A stretch of 64,000 bases of DNA from Nostoc sp. T09 (lineage in GTDB: Bacteria; Cyanobacteriota; Cyanobacteriia; Cyanobacteriales; Nostocaceae): positions 1 through 64,000 of the forward strand of contig NZ_MTAV01000004.1 of the NCBI RefSeq assembly GCF_002154695.1, in the 5' to 3' direction. Position numbers and translations under genes: made by a program. Positions 43,950 through 53,214 of this stretch are shown here, in pieces (the first letter of the stretch is position 1; every line of letters starts with the position of its first letter). Below the pieces are notes generated by a model. That model was given only the letters and a program-made list of their open reading frames with translations. It did not search any database and was not told the origin of the DNA.

Positions 43950-44034
43950 CTTCAGAGTTATGAGTTATAATTGCTGAGAGAATGGTAAAGTTCACAGCAT
44001 TATAGCTCTTAACTAAAAATAAAAGTTAGATTTT

Positions 44035-44106
44035 GCCCGTGTGGCTCAGTGGTAGAGCACACCCTTGGTAAGGGTGAGGTCACGAGTTCAATCCTCGTCA
44101 CGGGCT
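44035..44106 (+). tRNA. trnT: tRNA-Thr (GGT)
   Basis: Acceptor GCCCGTG pairs with CACGGGC; anticodon stem ACCCT, loop TTGGTAA with GGT, T arm CGAGTTCAATCCTCG. The CCA end is not encoded. Confidence 0.95.
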
Positions 44107-44382
44107 TTTTAAATCATAGAAAAAGCAAAGATTGCATAAATTGGCTGTACGCTACCAGTATCGCTTTGGGTCAATCTAGTTGCATAGAAGTTACATAATA
44201 GAATTAATTATTAGATTAAACTAAACAATAAGATATTTTTATTAAAAAACTGATTTTTGTGGATTTATTACTTCGTAATGTAATAGAGAAGAATTTCTGC
44301 TATGGCTGTCCATAATCCCCCACGCAATACACATTCGTAAGAGTGATTGTTACAAAGTGAATTCTCGATAGTTGATTTTTAA

Positions 44383-45036
44383 CTATACTTCTACTTTTCC
44401 AAAAGCCTTCTTAACCCAATATCCCCTAGGTGGCTTTTCTATACCATAAGCTTTACACCACTTCTCTACAGCCTTATCAGATACACCAAAATCTCTACCG
44501 ATTTGCGCTGTTGGTTTTTCCCATACCAATTTTTCTAATTCTTCTTTTGATGGTCTTTCTACTTTTCTGGTATTAATTCTAGAGTCTGGATTAACTTTTC
44601 TAGTTGTTAAATCAACTCCGAATTCCTTATAAGTTCGCTTAGGCGCTGCTTCTGTAAACTCTCTAAAATCTTCCCACCAGTAAAAAGGGCTGGGTGATTT
44701 TGGTGGTGTTATTCTGATGCGGCAACCACCAAATTTAATTGATGGATATATAACTCTATCTATGTCTGGTAAGTAAATAGCATAAAAGTCGAAATCATCC
44801 GATTTGTACTTTCTCTCATGACACCCATTCTTATCCGCCCAATTGGTTTTATTTTTAATTGTGCCGCTACTGTTATATTTGGCTTGAATTCTGTAACATT
44901 TGCCATATTTGTAGGCAATTAAATCAAAGGGTGCATGTTCAGTTACTACTGGGACAAAAACAGAATATTCTTTTTCAACTAAATCTGCTATGACTTTAGC
45001 CGCAGCTAAATCACCCTTGTCTTTTGTGTGGTGCAT
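44383..45036 (-). CDS. PD-(D/E)XK homing-endonuclease-like protein with HTH tail
   Basis: A 217-residue protein. The N-terminal half resembles the I-Ssp6803I family of group I intron endonucleases: KGDLAAAKVIADLVEKEYSV, then PFDLIAYKYGKCYRIQAKYN carrying the D...QxK active-site arrangement. The C-terminal part is a helix-turn-helix (TAQIGRDFGVSDKAVEKWCK) with the GIEKPPRGYW end common in phage and intron nucleases. It sits between tRNA-Thr and tRNA-Arg, but no intron is visible in these tRNAs, so it is free-standing. Confidence 0.75.
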   Translation of the reverse strand: MHHTKDKGDLAAAKVIADLVEKEYSVFVPVVTEHAPFDLIAYKYGKCYRIQAKYNSSGTIKNKTNWADKNGCHERKYKSDDFDFYAIYLPDIDRVIYPSIKFGGCRIRITPPKSPSPFYWWEDFREFTEAAPKRTYKEFGVDLTTRKVNPDSRINTRKVERPSKEELEKLVWEKPTAQIGRDFGVSDKAVEKWCKAYGIEKPPRGYWVKKAFGKVEV

Positions 45037-45107
45037 TGATATGGAATTTGCAGCCTATTGGTAAATTACCATAAAAACACTGCTTGAAGGTTCGTATTTA
45101 ACTAAAA

Positions 45108-45180
45108 CGAGCGCGGCAGGGTTCGAACCTGCGACCAACGGATTAGAAATCCGTGGCTCTATCCACTGAGCTACGCGCCC
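45108..45180 (-). tRNA. trnR: tRNA-Arg (TCT)
   Basis: Minus strand: acceptor GGGCGCG pairs with CGCGCTC, D arm AGCTCAGTGGATAGAGC, anticodon loop TTTCTAA with TCT, T arm GCAGGTTCGAACCCTGC. CCA not encoded. The body is uninterrupted. Confidence 0.95.
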
Positions 45181-45536
45181 AATATAATACTATGGCTCTA
45201 AGAAGAGTCACTCATCTAATTATATCGTTTCCCTTACCAAGAAGCAATTGAAAATTGCAGATTTCCTAGTGGGAAGGCTAAGATGCTAGTCGCTAGTTAG
45301 TCAATGTACACTAAAAACGAAGTAAATGGACTATTTGTTAGATATATTGTGTGGTCAATGGCTTATTTGGGTGTTGATATAAATCAAGTTTGGGCGGGGT
45401 ACTGTAGATTAGCCTCTTGCGATCGCGAGGTAATGGTCTACAGTATGCTAGGTAATCGCACTCTTGGCGATACTGTCAAATCGGATTATAGATCGCATAT
45501 TGAGAACGCCCCTGTGAGGAGTTATTTGCTAGTGCC

Positions 45537-46196
45537 ATGTTTATTCTCAAACGGCAGGATGTAGAAATATCAAGCATTCAGCACCCTAAGCGGGATCAGC
45601 CAATGCCAGTTCTCCACTATCAGGGGCAAACCTTTCGCTTGATTAGTGTTTTTAAAGCTAGCCAAGAGGAAGAAGCTAGAGCCTTGTGGAGAGAACTAAC
45701 CGATCATCGAGGTAAAGCCTGTGTTTTGTTGGAAGAACCAGACCGCTATAGTGTCTGGGGTAAAATCCGTTTAGAGCAGCTAGGTAGTGACACAGGTGGT
45801 CACAGCAAAACAGGAATTTTTGTTCAAGGCTGTATTTTGCTGTTGCAAGCTGTGTATGTAGACATTGAAGATTTTTTAGGTGCTCGACAAGCGGCTTTAT
45901 TTGAGAAAGATATTGCGGAAATGATGCGGCAAAAGCAACTTCCTCAAGCATCTTCTCCAGCAGGATTAAAATCTTTGCTCAAACAAGATCCACTCGATAC
46001 AACCAGTCTGCCTCCCTGGCAAGAAAATCATATAGTTATCTTTTTACAAGAACTCCATAGGCTAGGCAAAACCTATTTTGGTAATGCTAAATTTGCCCAT
46101 CCAGTGGTTGATCGGTTACAAGATATGCCAGAAGCAGAGCGATCGGTGTTTATCAGTTGGCTAAAACAATCTCCAATGAGTAAACTGTGGCAATAG
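45537..46196 (+). CDS. Conserved cyanobacterial hypothetical protein, 219 aa
   Basis: A soluble protein: PMPVLHYQGQTFRLISVFKA, then LEEPDRYSVWGKIRLEQLGS, a helical mid part and a Pro/Trp-containing C-terminal domain (PPWQENHIVIFLQELHRLGK). No signal peptide or motif known to me. Start at ATG 45537 leaves a typical cyanobacterial beginning; a 86-codon frame overlapping its 5' end at 45304-45564 is not supported. Confidence 0.7.
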   Translation: MFILKRQDVEISSIQHPKRDQPMPVLHYQGQTFRLISVFKASQEEEARALWRELTDHRGKACVLLEEPDRYSVWGKIRLEQLGSDTGGHSKTGIFVQGCILLLQAVYVDIEDFLGARQAALFEKDIAEMMRQKQLPQASSPAGLKSLLKQDPLDTTSLPPWQENHIVIFLQELHRLGKTYFGNAKFAHPVVDRLQDMPEAERSVFISWLKQSPMSKLWQ

Positions 46197-46466
46197 CATA
46201 GACAAGGTGGGAAAAACTGTTGCCACTGATAGTTGCTCTTGGCATCTGATTATGTATTTTTTGGCAGAGCAATTGAGTAGTACAGCATGGCATAAATCAA
46301 CAGACCGTTGAAAACAGCCTAAAAGCCTGAAATAAGAGTCTTTTGACTTTTAAGTTTTGACTTTTGGCTTCCGCACAATGGCACTAGTTGGTTTTCAGAT
46401 AAATTGCTTCCCACACAGTCATGCACGTCAAAATACTGCCAAAGTGTGTTTACATAGTCAATCTCT
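46197..46466. repeat. Spacer with TTTTGACTTT-type tandem repeats
   Basis: GTCTTTTGACTTTTAAGTTTTGACTTTTGG at about 46338-46368 is another short tandem repeat family of this genome. No gene seen. Confidence 0.6.
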
Positions 46467-47324
46467 ATGAGTAGTTCTTACGAAAATTCTTACCGTTCTA
46501 AATCTATTTTCACCACAGGGAATATCGTCTTGCTTGGCGTTGGCTGGGCTGTACTGGCACTGCTATACTATCTATTGTTTAGCGCTAAAGTTCCAGGACC
46601 AGATGGCATAGAAAGTCGTGCCGAGTGGTATGTAATTGGTACAAATATTTTTGAAGCATTAGCTTACCTGGGTTCCAGTATCTTATGCTTGAGGAATTGG
46701 CGTAGTCCGCAAATTGTCAGTGGGCGAAATGTTTGGCTCGCTATTGGCATAGGTATGCTGTCTTATTTCCTAGGGGGGATATTTTTCGGTTATACGGAAA
46801 TAATCTTAAAAGAAGAACCGGATGTTTCTATTGGCGATGTGTTTTTTGTAGTAACTTATCTGTTTGTTGGTGCAGGTATGATTTTGGCAGCGGCTCATAG
46901 GCGAATCAATCTAGAAAAATGGCAATGGCTAATTGTCTTAGCGATTGGCGTGTTTGGTAGTTTATTAGCCTGGTGGATTTCGCTGCAACAGACCAAACCC
47001 CTTGAGTTGCTAGGCACTATTTTGAATTGGTTTTACGTAGTTAGCGATGTGGCTATTTTAATTATCGCTACAACTTTGCTCTTAGCGTTTTGGGGAGGAA
47101 GAGTTGCCCAGTCTTGGAGAATGATTGCAGCCGCAGCGTTTTCACTCTACATTGCAGATATGTGGTTTAAATACGCCACCAATTCGATTCCTAATTATCA
47201 AAGTGGAGAAATATTAGAAGTGTTTTGGGTTTTTAGTGGAGTTTTATTTGGCATGGGCGCTGTTTTAGAATATGACGCATCATTGAGCCGATCGCGGCGG
47301 GAGCGAGGACGAAAACGAGCTTAG
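46467..47324 (+). CDS. Multi-pass membrane protein, conserved hypothetical
   Basis: A 285-residue integral membrane protein with about eight hydrophobic helices (for example NIVLLGVGWAVLALLYYLLF, WLAIGIGMLSYFLGGIFFGY, VAILIIATTLLLAFW). N-terminus is polar Ser-rich and C-terminus Arg-rich (SRSRRERGRKRA), which fits a cytoplasmic tail. No transporter motif is recognised. The next gene follows 22 bases later and may be co-transcribed. Confidence 0.75.
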   Translation: MSSSYENSYRSKSIFTTGNIVLLGVGWAVLALLYYLLFSAKVPGPDGIESRAEWYVIGTNIFEALAYLGSSILCLRNWRSPQIVSGRNVWLAIGIGMLSYFLGGIFFGYTEIILKEEPDVSIGDVFFVVTYLFVGAGMILAAAHRRINLEKWQWLIVLAIGVFGSLLAWWISLQQTKPLELLGTILNWFYVVSDVAILIIATTLLLAFWGGRVAQSWRMIAAAAFSLYIADMWFKYATNSIPNYQSGEILEVFWVFSGVLFGMGAVLEYDASLSRSRRERGRKRA

Positions 47325-47346
47325 AAAAAGATTTTTGGTATCTACC

Positions 47347-48432
47347 GTGAGAAAATTAACCGATTCTGACAAACAAGAAATTCTGAAGTTATATCGAGAA
47401 ACTGCCGAAACCACCTCAACTTTGGCGGAACACTATGGCGTTAGTAACTCGACAATTAGCCGCTTGCTTAAAAGTACCTTGCCAGAAGACGAGTACGAAT
47501 ACCTCGTTTCCTTAAAACGTGCTGCTAGAACTCCTGAAGGCAGGGCGCAGGTCAACTATGAGCAGTTACCGCTGTTGAGTCAGCCACAGCCAGAAAAAGA
47601 AATTCCAAGCAACGACAACCGTCCCTTAACGTTGCCTGAGGTTGAGCCAGAGGAAGTAGTAGCAGGGTCTCCAGAAGATGAAGATAGTAGAGAATCAACC
47701 CCTGCTATCAGACGGGTGCGGCGGCGCTCTTCAGCTGAGACAAAATCGAAGTCTCCAGCAGCAGAGCAGCTAGAAATTTTACCCAAAAAGTTACCCGACG
47801 TTGCAAGCATCCCCAGTCCTAAGCTGCCAGAAATAGTTAGTCTTCCCAGCCCCAAGCCACCGGAAGTGACCAGCATTCCCAGTCCCAAGCGGCCAGAAAT
47901 TGCCAGTATTTCCAGTCCCTTGCTAGAAGATGATGAGCCTCCAGAAGCAAACGTCTTCGCCCAAATGCTAGGTGAAGACTTGCTAGATGAGTCAGAGGAT
48001 TTGGACGATTTAGAGGACGATTTAGACGAAGACGATGACTTCGAGGAAGAGGATGAGGAAGATGACTTTGAGGAGCCAAGACCTCTAGTTACAAGACGCC
48101 GGCCTGGTGAAGCACCAGTTCAGGTATTGCCATTGTCTTCAGCGCACTTGCCCAAAACTTGCTATTTGGTCATCGACAGATCCTCAGAGTTAATTACCCG
48201 ACCGCTGAGAGACTTTGGTGACTTGGGGCAAATTCCCAGCCTGGAAACGCAGCAAAGAACTCTCCCAGTGTTCGATAACCACCGCGTAGCCAAGCGCTTT
48301 TCTACCAAGCGCGATCGCGTGATTAAAGTGCCCGATAGTAAAATGCTGCACAAGGCTCGTACTCATCTCCAAGCTAAAGGCATCACGCGGCTGTTGATTG
48401 ATGGTCAGGTATATTCCTTGTCTCCGGTTTAG
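47347..48432 (+). CDS. HTH protein with Pro-Ser repeats and acidic linker
   Basis: About 361 residues. An N-terminal Hin/transposase-like HTH (QEILKLYRETAETTSTLAEH, then YGVSNSTISRLLKS) is followed by a disordered linker with four tandem units of a 12-residue motif around P-E-V-x-S-I-P-S-P-K (about 140-190) and a run rich in Asp/Glu (about 200-245). The C-terminal domain (CYLVIDRSSELITRPLRDFG and MLHKARTHLQAKGITRLLID) is conserved-looking. Probably a DNA-binding regulator or nucleoid protein. TTG 47335 is an alternative start. Confidence 0.7.
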   Translation: MRKLTDSDKQEILKLYRETAETTSTLAEHYGVSNSTISRLLKSTLPEDEYEYLVSLKRAARTPEGRAQVNYEQLPLLSQPQPEKEIPSNDNRPLTLPEVEPEEVVAGSPEDEDSRESTPAIRRVRRRSSAETKSKSPAAEQLEILPKKLPDVASIPSPKLPEIVSLPSPKPPEVTSIPSPKRPEIASISSPLLEDDEPPEANVFAQMLGEDLLDESEDLDDLEDDLDEDDDFEEEDEEDDFEEPRPLVTRRRPGEAPVQVLPLSSAHLPKTCYLVIDRSSELITRPLRDFGDLGQIPSLETQQRTLPVFDNHRVAKRFSTKRDRVIKVPDSKMLHKARTHLQAKGITRLLIDGQVYSLSPV

Positions 48433-48437
48433 ATTTT

Positions 48438-48770
48438 ATGGAAATACCTGCTGGCTATGGTGTGGTATTGACGACAGCTGCCAACGTCCAAGAGGCAAAA
48501 GCGATCGCAAATGCCCTTGTGGAAGCTAAACTCGCTGCTTGTGTGAGTATATTGCCCATCCACTCGGTTTATACCTGGGAAGGGGAGATAAACGCAGAAG
48601 ATGAATGGCAGTTGTTAATCAAAACTGATTTGGCGCAATTTCCTACTGTTGAAGCCAAAATCCGGGAAATGCACTCCTATGTGGTGCCAGAAGTTATTGC
48701 TTTACCAATTCTTGCAGGTTCTCAACCCTACTTGCAATGGATATCTGAACAGATGAAGGTTGAGCAGTAG
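48438..48770 (+). CDS. cutA: CutA divalent-cation tolerance protein
   Basis: A 110-residue CutA1 trimer-forming protein: GVVLTTAANVQEAKAIANAL, then VEAKLAACVSILPIHSVYTW and EWQLLIKTDLAQFPTVEAKI. Its exact role is debated. It begins 5 bases after the HTH gene. Confidence 0.95.
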   Translation: MEIPAGYGVVLTTAANVQEAKAIANALVEAKLAACVSILPIHSVYTWEGEINAEDEWQLLIKTDLAQFPTVEAKIREMHSYVVPEVIALPILAGSQPYLQWISEQMKVEQ

Positions 48771-48781
48771 GCAATTTATCA

Positions 48782-48828
48782 AAATTACTTTCCCCATCTT
48801 TCTACTTTCCTAGGAGATGGGGTAATTT
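48782..48828. terminator. Bidirectional terminator between cutA and the glycohydrolase gene
   Basis: CCCCATCT (48792-48799) pairs with AGATGGGG (48815-48822); flanking AAATTAC and GTAATTT extend the stem. It separates converging genes. Confidence 0.7.
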
Positions 48829-48863
48829 ATTGAATAATTTTGTTACTGATTCACAATTGCCAA

Positions 48864-49805
48864 TTAGCTGAACACAGCAGCCGCAAAACGCTTTGCCAGG
48901 TTAATAATGTCTTGTTTGCGGGCGATTTGGTTAATCCATTCTTGGGGAATATTCTCCACCCCGTAATAAATTCCTGCTAATCCACCAGTCACCGCAGCGG
49001 TAGTATCCGTATCTCCACCTAAGTTTACTGCTTTCAGTACTGTCTCAGAATAAGATGAGCTATTTAACAAACACCACAGCGAAGCCTCTAAGGTATCAAT
49101 TACATAGCCACCAGAATTAATCTCTTCTACTGGCAGCTTGCCAATTTCACCACTGTAGATTCTGGCAAAATGCGGTTTTTCCAACAAATATTCCCGTACA
49201 GAATAAATTGACTGGATTTTGTCTAAACTTTGCAAATAAGCTGCTTGTAGATCAGCCCCTTCTAGCAAGGCAACGGCAATACTAATATAAATGCCACAAG
49301 CCATTTGCGATCGCGCATGGGCATGGGTAATTGCAGAAACATCATGTACTCGTGCAATCAATTCGCTGAAACTTAAGCTTTTGTGATAGTAAGCCATTGG
49401 CAGAATTCTCATCAACGAACCATTGCCATTGGTATTTTCAATTTTTCCCCCTGCTTCCCGAGGTAATATGCCTTGTTTCAAGCGCATAATCGCTGCATGG
49501 GTAGTATTGCCAATATCAAATAGTTCACCACGGGGAGTCCAGTAAGCGGCTTTGTACCAGCGCCAGAAGGAATTGGCTATAGCATCTAACGAATAGCCTC
49601 TACAAAGACTTTCTGCCAAGCAAAACGTCAACGAACTATCATCTGACCAAGTCCCTGGTGGTTGATTCCATGTGCCATAACCCAGCATCTTCGTGACTGG
49701 AGATTTAACTCGTTCAGCGCGGCTAGTAAACTCCACTGGTACACCCAACGCATCACCGATACATAAACCCATCAATCCAGACAACGTTTTTGCAGCGGTT
49801 AGCAT
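48864..49805 (-). CDS. ADP-ribosylglycohydrolase-family protein
   Basis: A 313-residue DraG/ARH-type hydrolase. Metal ligands are visible in GLCIGDALGVPVEF, TWSDDSSLTFCLAESL (Asp pair near 55) and NLGGDTDTTAAVTGGLAGI (near 265). It would remove ADP-ribose from protein or small molecules with Mg2+ or Mn2+. No nitrogenase genes are nearby, so a DraG role is not supported. Confidence 0.92.
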   Translation of the reverse strand: MLTAAKTLSGLMGLCIGDALGVPVEFTSRAERVKSPVTKMLGYGTWNQPPGTWSDDSSLTFCLAESLCRGYSLDAIANSFWRWYKAAYWTPRGELFDIGNTTHAAIMRLKQGILPREAGGKIENTNGNGSLMRILPMAYYHKSLSFSELIARVHDVSAITHAHARSQMACGIYISIAVALLEGADLQAAYLQSLDKIQSIYSVREYLLEKPHFARIYSGEIGKLPVEEINSGGYVIDTLEASLWCLLNSSSYSETVLKAVNLGGDTDTTAAVTGGLAGIYYGVENIPQEWINQIARKQDIINLAKRFAAAVFS

Positions 49806-50344
49806 TATTCAGTCTCCATAGAAGTCTCCAAAACTTAACTTTATAGATTCTGCCTAAAGCTTGTTGCCATAGCTGCTACAACCTACTGTTTTATCCAGGA
49901 TAGAAATGTTCTCAGCATAAGATTCATAGATGATTTTCTCTTACCAATCTCCGCTAATTTTTCTTATTAATTATTGTGCCAGTTTGAAAAGCGTCTACTT
50001 TGAGCAAAAAATCCCGGATAACACAATAATAGGGTGTAATTATAGGGCTTTTATTTAAAGCTGCGATTGCTGTAGAAATTGTCATTTACAGGCATCAATA
50101 ACATCAAATATTTAGTAACAATATTCACACACAAGGGAACTCTTGATTTGATTAGTAGTCAGTACCCATCAGCAAAGAAATCTATGACAAAAGTCATGAT
50201 TCATTACACCAAAGCCTTGCAACAACTAACCAATAACAAATAACATAAAAATTGCAGTAAAAATTGTCAATCAAATAGGAACATTTTTTATGCATTTTCG
50301 ACTAGTAATTTAACAGCAATAAAATACAATATTTGGTGAAGATT
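49806..50344. other. Intergenic region, no gene seen
   Basis: About 540 bases, AT-rich, with weak AACAACTAACCAATAAC-type repeats near 50220. It should carry the promoters of both divergent neighbours. Confidence 0.4.
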
Positions 50345-50890
50345 ATGAAAGGTTTTCTCAAGTCTTTTCTTACAATTTCTGCATTGTCTTCTTTAGTAGT
50401 TGCTCCTCTTTTTCTAAATGCTGGTCAAGCTTCTGCGCAAACACAAAAAGGTACTGATGCTAGCTATATTGGTGCTGGTGTTGCATCTGGCGTGACTGAT
50501 GGCGGTCAACTGGGTCAAGATTCTCAATTTGGTGGTAACATATCAGGCCGCTTAAAATTGGGACCTACCCCATTTTCTGCACGTACTCAAATCCTATTTG
50601 GCACCGGCGATAATCAGACGACTGCCATTATCCCCCAAATTTCTGTAGACGCGCCCATTGCTAAGGGAACCAACGTATTTTTAGGTGCTGGTTACTCATT
50701 GGTCGAGGCTGAGGGCAAACAATCTCCCCTAGGTGACAGAGATGGGGTAGCGCTAACCGCTGGTGTAGAATCTGAAGTCGCGAAAAACTTTCTTGTCTAC
50801 AGCAATGCCACTGTTGGTATGAAAACATATCAAAATAGCCCTGCTTCTGCTGTTAGCATCCAAGGTGGTCTTGGTTATCGCTTTAAATAA
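50345..50890 (+). CDS. Exported outer-membrane beta-barrel-like protein
   Basis: A 181-residue protein with signal peptide (FLTISALSSLVVAPLFLNAG, cut near ASA). The mature part has alternating beta-strand pattern rich in Gly and ends in a Phe/aromatic-type terminus (IQGGLGYRFK), the hallmark of small outer-membrane barrels. Function unknown. ATG 50345 is preferred to GTG 50333. Confidence 0.75.
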   Translation: MKGFLKSFLTISALSSLVVAPLFLNAGQASAQTQKGTDASYIGAGVASGVTDGGQLGQDSQFGGNISGRLKLGPTPFSARTQILFGTGDNQTTAIIPQISVDAPIAKGTNVFLGAGYSLVEAEGKQSPLGDRDGVALTAGVESEVAKNFLVYSNATVGMKTYQNSPASAVSIQGGLGYRFK

Positions 50891-51195
50891 AGCAACTCAT
50901 TAACGAACCGCATAGACGCGCAGAGGATAGAAAATAAATATTCTTGTAGGGACAAGGGAAGTCAGTTGTTTGTTCTAAAGTTCAAAATGTCATAGTTTGG
51001 CACAACCATATATACTGGTATGCTGGTTTTGTTAAGTGTTGCATCACTAACAAAGCCGGCTTTTTGCCATGTTAAAATTAAAATATTCCTCATAATTCCG
51101 ACCGGATTTCCGGGGATCATCTAGCCGAATAGGTGCTTTGAAATTTGCAGCTTCGGCGTCTACTGATGCCTTATTGAGAACAGTCTACAACTCTA
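50891..51195. other. Intergenic region with one interspersed repeat copy
   Basis: TTAACGAACCGCATAGACGCGCAGAGG near 50898-50925 is a copy of the repeat that also interrupts the GH116 gene. The rest holds small GCCGGC and CCGGATTTCCGG inverted repeats; no gene seen. Confidence 0.5.
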
Positions 51196-53214
51196 ATGGT
51201 TAAATCTCCTCCTTCCCCGATCGCCAGCCGTAAGCCTTCCAAAGTAGAAGGAATCAAGGAAAACAGTAATTTTTTGCGTGAACCCGTAGCAACAGAGATA
51301 CTTCAGGACACTACTCACTTTAGCGAAAATGCAGTGCAACTGCTGAAGTTTCACGGATCTTATCAGCAAGATAACCGTGATAATCGCGCCAAGGGGCAGG
51401 AGAAAGATTACCAGTTTATGCTGCGGACGAAAAATCCGGGTGGATTAGTGCCGCCGCAGCTGTATCTTGCTTTAGATAAGCTGGCTGATGAATATGGGAA
51501 CCACACGCTGCGGGCCACTACCCGTCAAGGATTTCAGCTACACGGGATTTTAAAGAAGAATCTCAAAGCTGCGATCGCTTCTATTGTGAATAATTTGGGT
51601 TCCACTTTGGGCGCTTGTGGCGATGTCAACCGCAATGTCATGGCTCCCCCAGTTCCTTGGAAGAATCGCCCAGAGTACCAGTACGCTTGGGAATATGCCC
51701 AGAATGTCGCTGACTTGTTGTCCCCGCAAACTGGTGCTTATTACGAAATCTGGCTAGATGGCGAAAAAGCAATTAGCGCTGAGGAAAGCCCAGAGGTGAA
51801 AGCAGCGCGACAAAGTGATGGTAATGGAACACTAATCAACAATTCCGAAGAACCCATCTATGGCACTTACTATATGCCACGCAAATTCAAGGTTTGCGTC
51901 ACAGTGCCAGGGGATAATTCAATTGATTTATATTCCCAAGACCTCACCTTAGTAGTAATTACCAATAAGAAAGGCAAACTAGAAGGATTTAACGTGTTTG
52001 CTGGTGGTGGCTTAGGGCGGACACACAATAAAGAAGAAACATTCGCTAGGCTAGCAGATCCCATTGGCTATGTAGCAAAGGATGATGTTTACGACATCGT
52101 AAAAGCAATTGTTGCCACCCAAAGAGATTATGGCGATCGCTCTGACCGCCGTCACTCCAGATTAAAATATTTAATTCACGATTGGGGCGTAGATAAGTTC
52201 CGCGCTAAGGTCGAGGAATATTTTGGGAAATCCATTGCTCCTTTCAAACCCCTGCCAGAATTTAAATACCAAGATTTCCTGGGATGGCATGAACAAGGCG
52301 ATGGCAAGCTATTCTTAGGTATTTCCATTGATAATGGTCGAGTTAAGGACGAAGGTTCGTTTCAACTAAAAACTGCCTTACGGGAAATTGTTGAGCAATT
52401 TAACTTGCCCATCCGCCTCACACCCCACCAAAACCTGATTTTTTGCGAAATTGCACCAGAAGATAAACCCACGATTCAAGAAATTCTCGACCGTCGTGGT
52501 GTTGTCTCTGATCCCAGCCAAATTGCACCTTTAGAACGGTTGTCAATGGCTTGTCCGGCTTTGCCAACTTGCGCTTTAGCAATCACTGAATCAGAACGGG
52601 CAATCCCAGGCATTTTAGAACGGATTACCACAGTTTTGAATAAAGTGGGTTTACAAAACGAACAGTTTGTGGTAAGGATGACAGGCTGTCCCAATGGCTG
52701 CGCTCGTCCTTACATGGCTGAATTGGGTTTTGTTGGAAGTGCGCCGGAAAGTTACCAACTATGGTTGGGCGGTTCGCCAAATCAGACGCGGCTAGCACAG
52801 CCTTACATGGAACGGCTACACCATAATGACCTGGAAACTCAACTAGAACCGATTTTTGTCTACTTTAAGCAATCGAGAAAGCCTGAAGAAAACTTTGGGG
52901 ATTTTTGCGATCGCCTCGGTTTTGATGCCATCCGCGAATTTGCTGCTAATTACGAAACTCAAACTGTTGCATCGCTTGAAATTACAGACGATAGCGATGG
53001 TTTGATAGAGACAATGGCAGACTCAATAACCGTAGAAAGTGAAGGACAAGAAGTGGCGATCGCGAATACTACAATTGCCACTTATAAAACGCGGCGTCGT
53101 GTTAGCCTGCAACATGAGATTTATGACAAGCTCAAAGCTGCCGCAGCTAGCCAAGGTAAGCCGATGACTGAGCTAGTTAACGAGGCGCTGGAGGCTTATT
53201 TACAGAATCTCTAG
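51196..53214 (+). CDS. sir: Ferredoxin-dependent sulfite reductase with C-terminal RHH extension
   Basis: A 672-residue assimilatory sulfite reductase (sulfite to sulfide, six electrons from ferredoxin). Siroheme/4Fe-4S ligands are in [12 protein letters not shown] and [13 protein letters not shown] (about 451 and 495). Substrate-binding Arg/Lys motifs such as [13 protein letters not shown] (about 110) are present. After residue about 600 an unusual extension follows, ending in a ribbon-helix-helix-like stretch ([20 protein letters not shown], then [17 protein letters not shown]). Such tails occur in DNA-binding CopG-type proteins. The stop overlaps that of the converging gene. Confidence 0.93.
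   Translation: MVKSPPSPIASRKPSKVEGIKENSNFLREPVATEILQDTTHFSENAVQLLKFHGSYQQDNRDNRAKGQEKDYQFMLRTKNPGGLVPPQLYLALDKLADEYGNHTLRATTRQGFQLHGILKKNLKAAIASIVNNLGSTLGACGDVNRNVMAPPVPWKNRPEYQYAWEYAQNVADLLSPQTGAYYEIWLDGEKAISAEESPEVKAARQSDGNGTLINNSEEPIYGTYYMPRKFKVCVTVPGDNSIDLYSQDLTLVVITNKKGKLEGFNVFAGGGLGRTHNKEETFARLADPIGYVAKDDVYDIVKAIVATQRDYGDRSDRRHSRLKYLIHDWGVDKFRAKVEEYFGKSIAPFKPLPEFKYQDFLGWHEQGDGKLFLGISIDNGRVKDEGSFQLKTALREIVEQFNLPIRLTPHQNLIFCEIAPEDKPTIQEILDRRGVVSDPSQIAPLERLSMACPALPTCALAITESERAIPGILERITTVLNKVGLQNEQFVVRMTGCPNGCARPYMAELGFVGSAPESYQLWLGGSPNQTRLAQPYMERLHHNDLETQLEPIFVYFKQSRKPEENFGDFCDRLGFDAIREFAANYETQTVASLEITDDSDGLIETMADSITVESEGQEVAIANTTIATYKTRRRVSLQHEIYDKLKAAAASQGKPMTELVNEALEAYLQNL

Noticed and set aside
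44035-45180. Prophage or integrative element at the tRNA genes
   Set aside because: No integrase, no direct repeat of a tRNA 3' end and only one nuclease gene were seen.
45304-45564. 86-codon frame before the 219-residue hypothetical gene
   Set aside because: It overlaps the better-supported gene, lacks a ribosome-binding site and has no protein-like conservation pattern.
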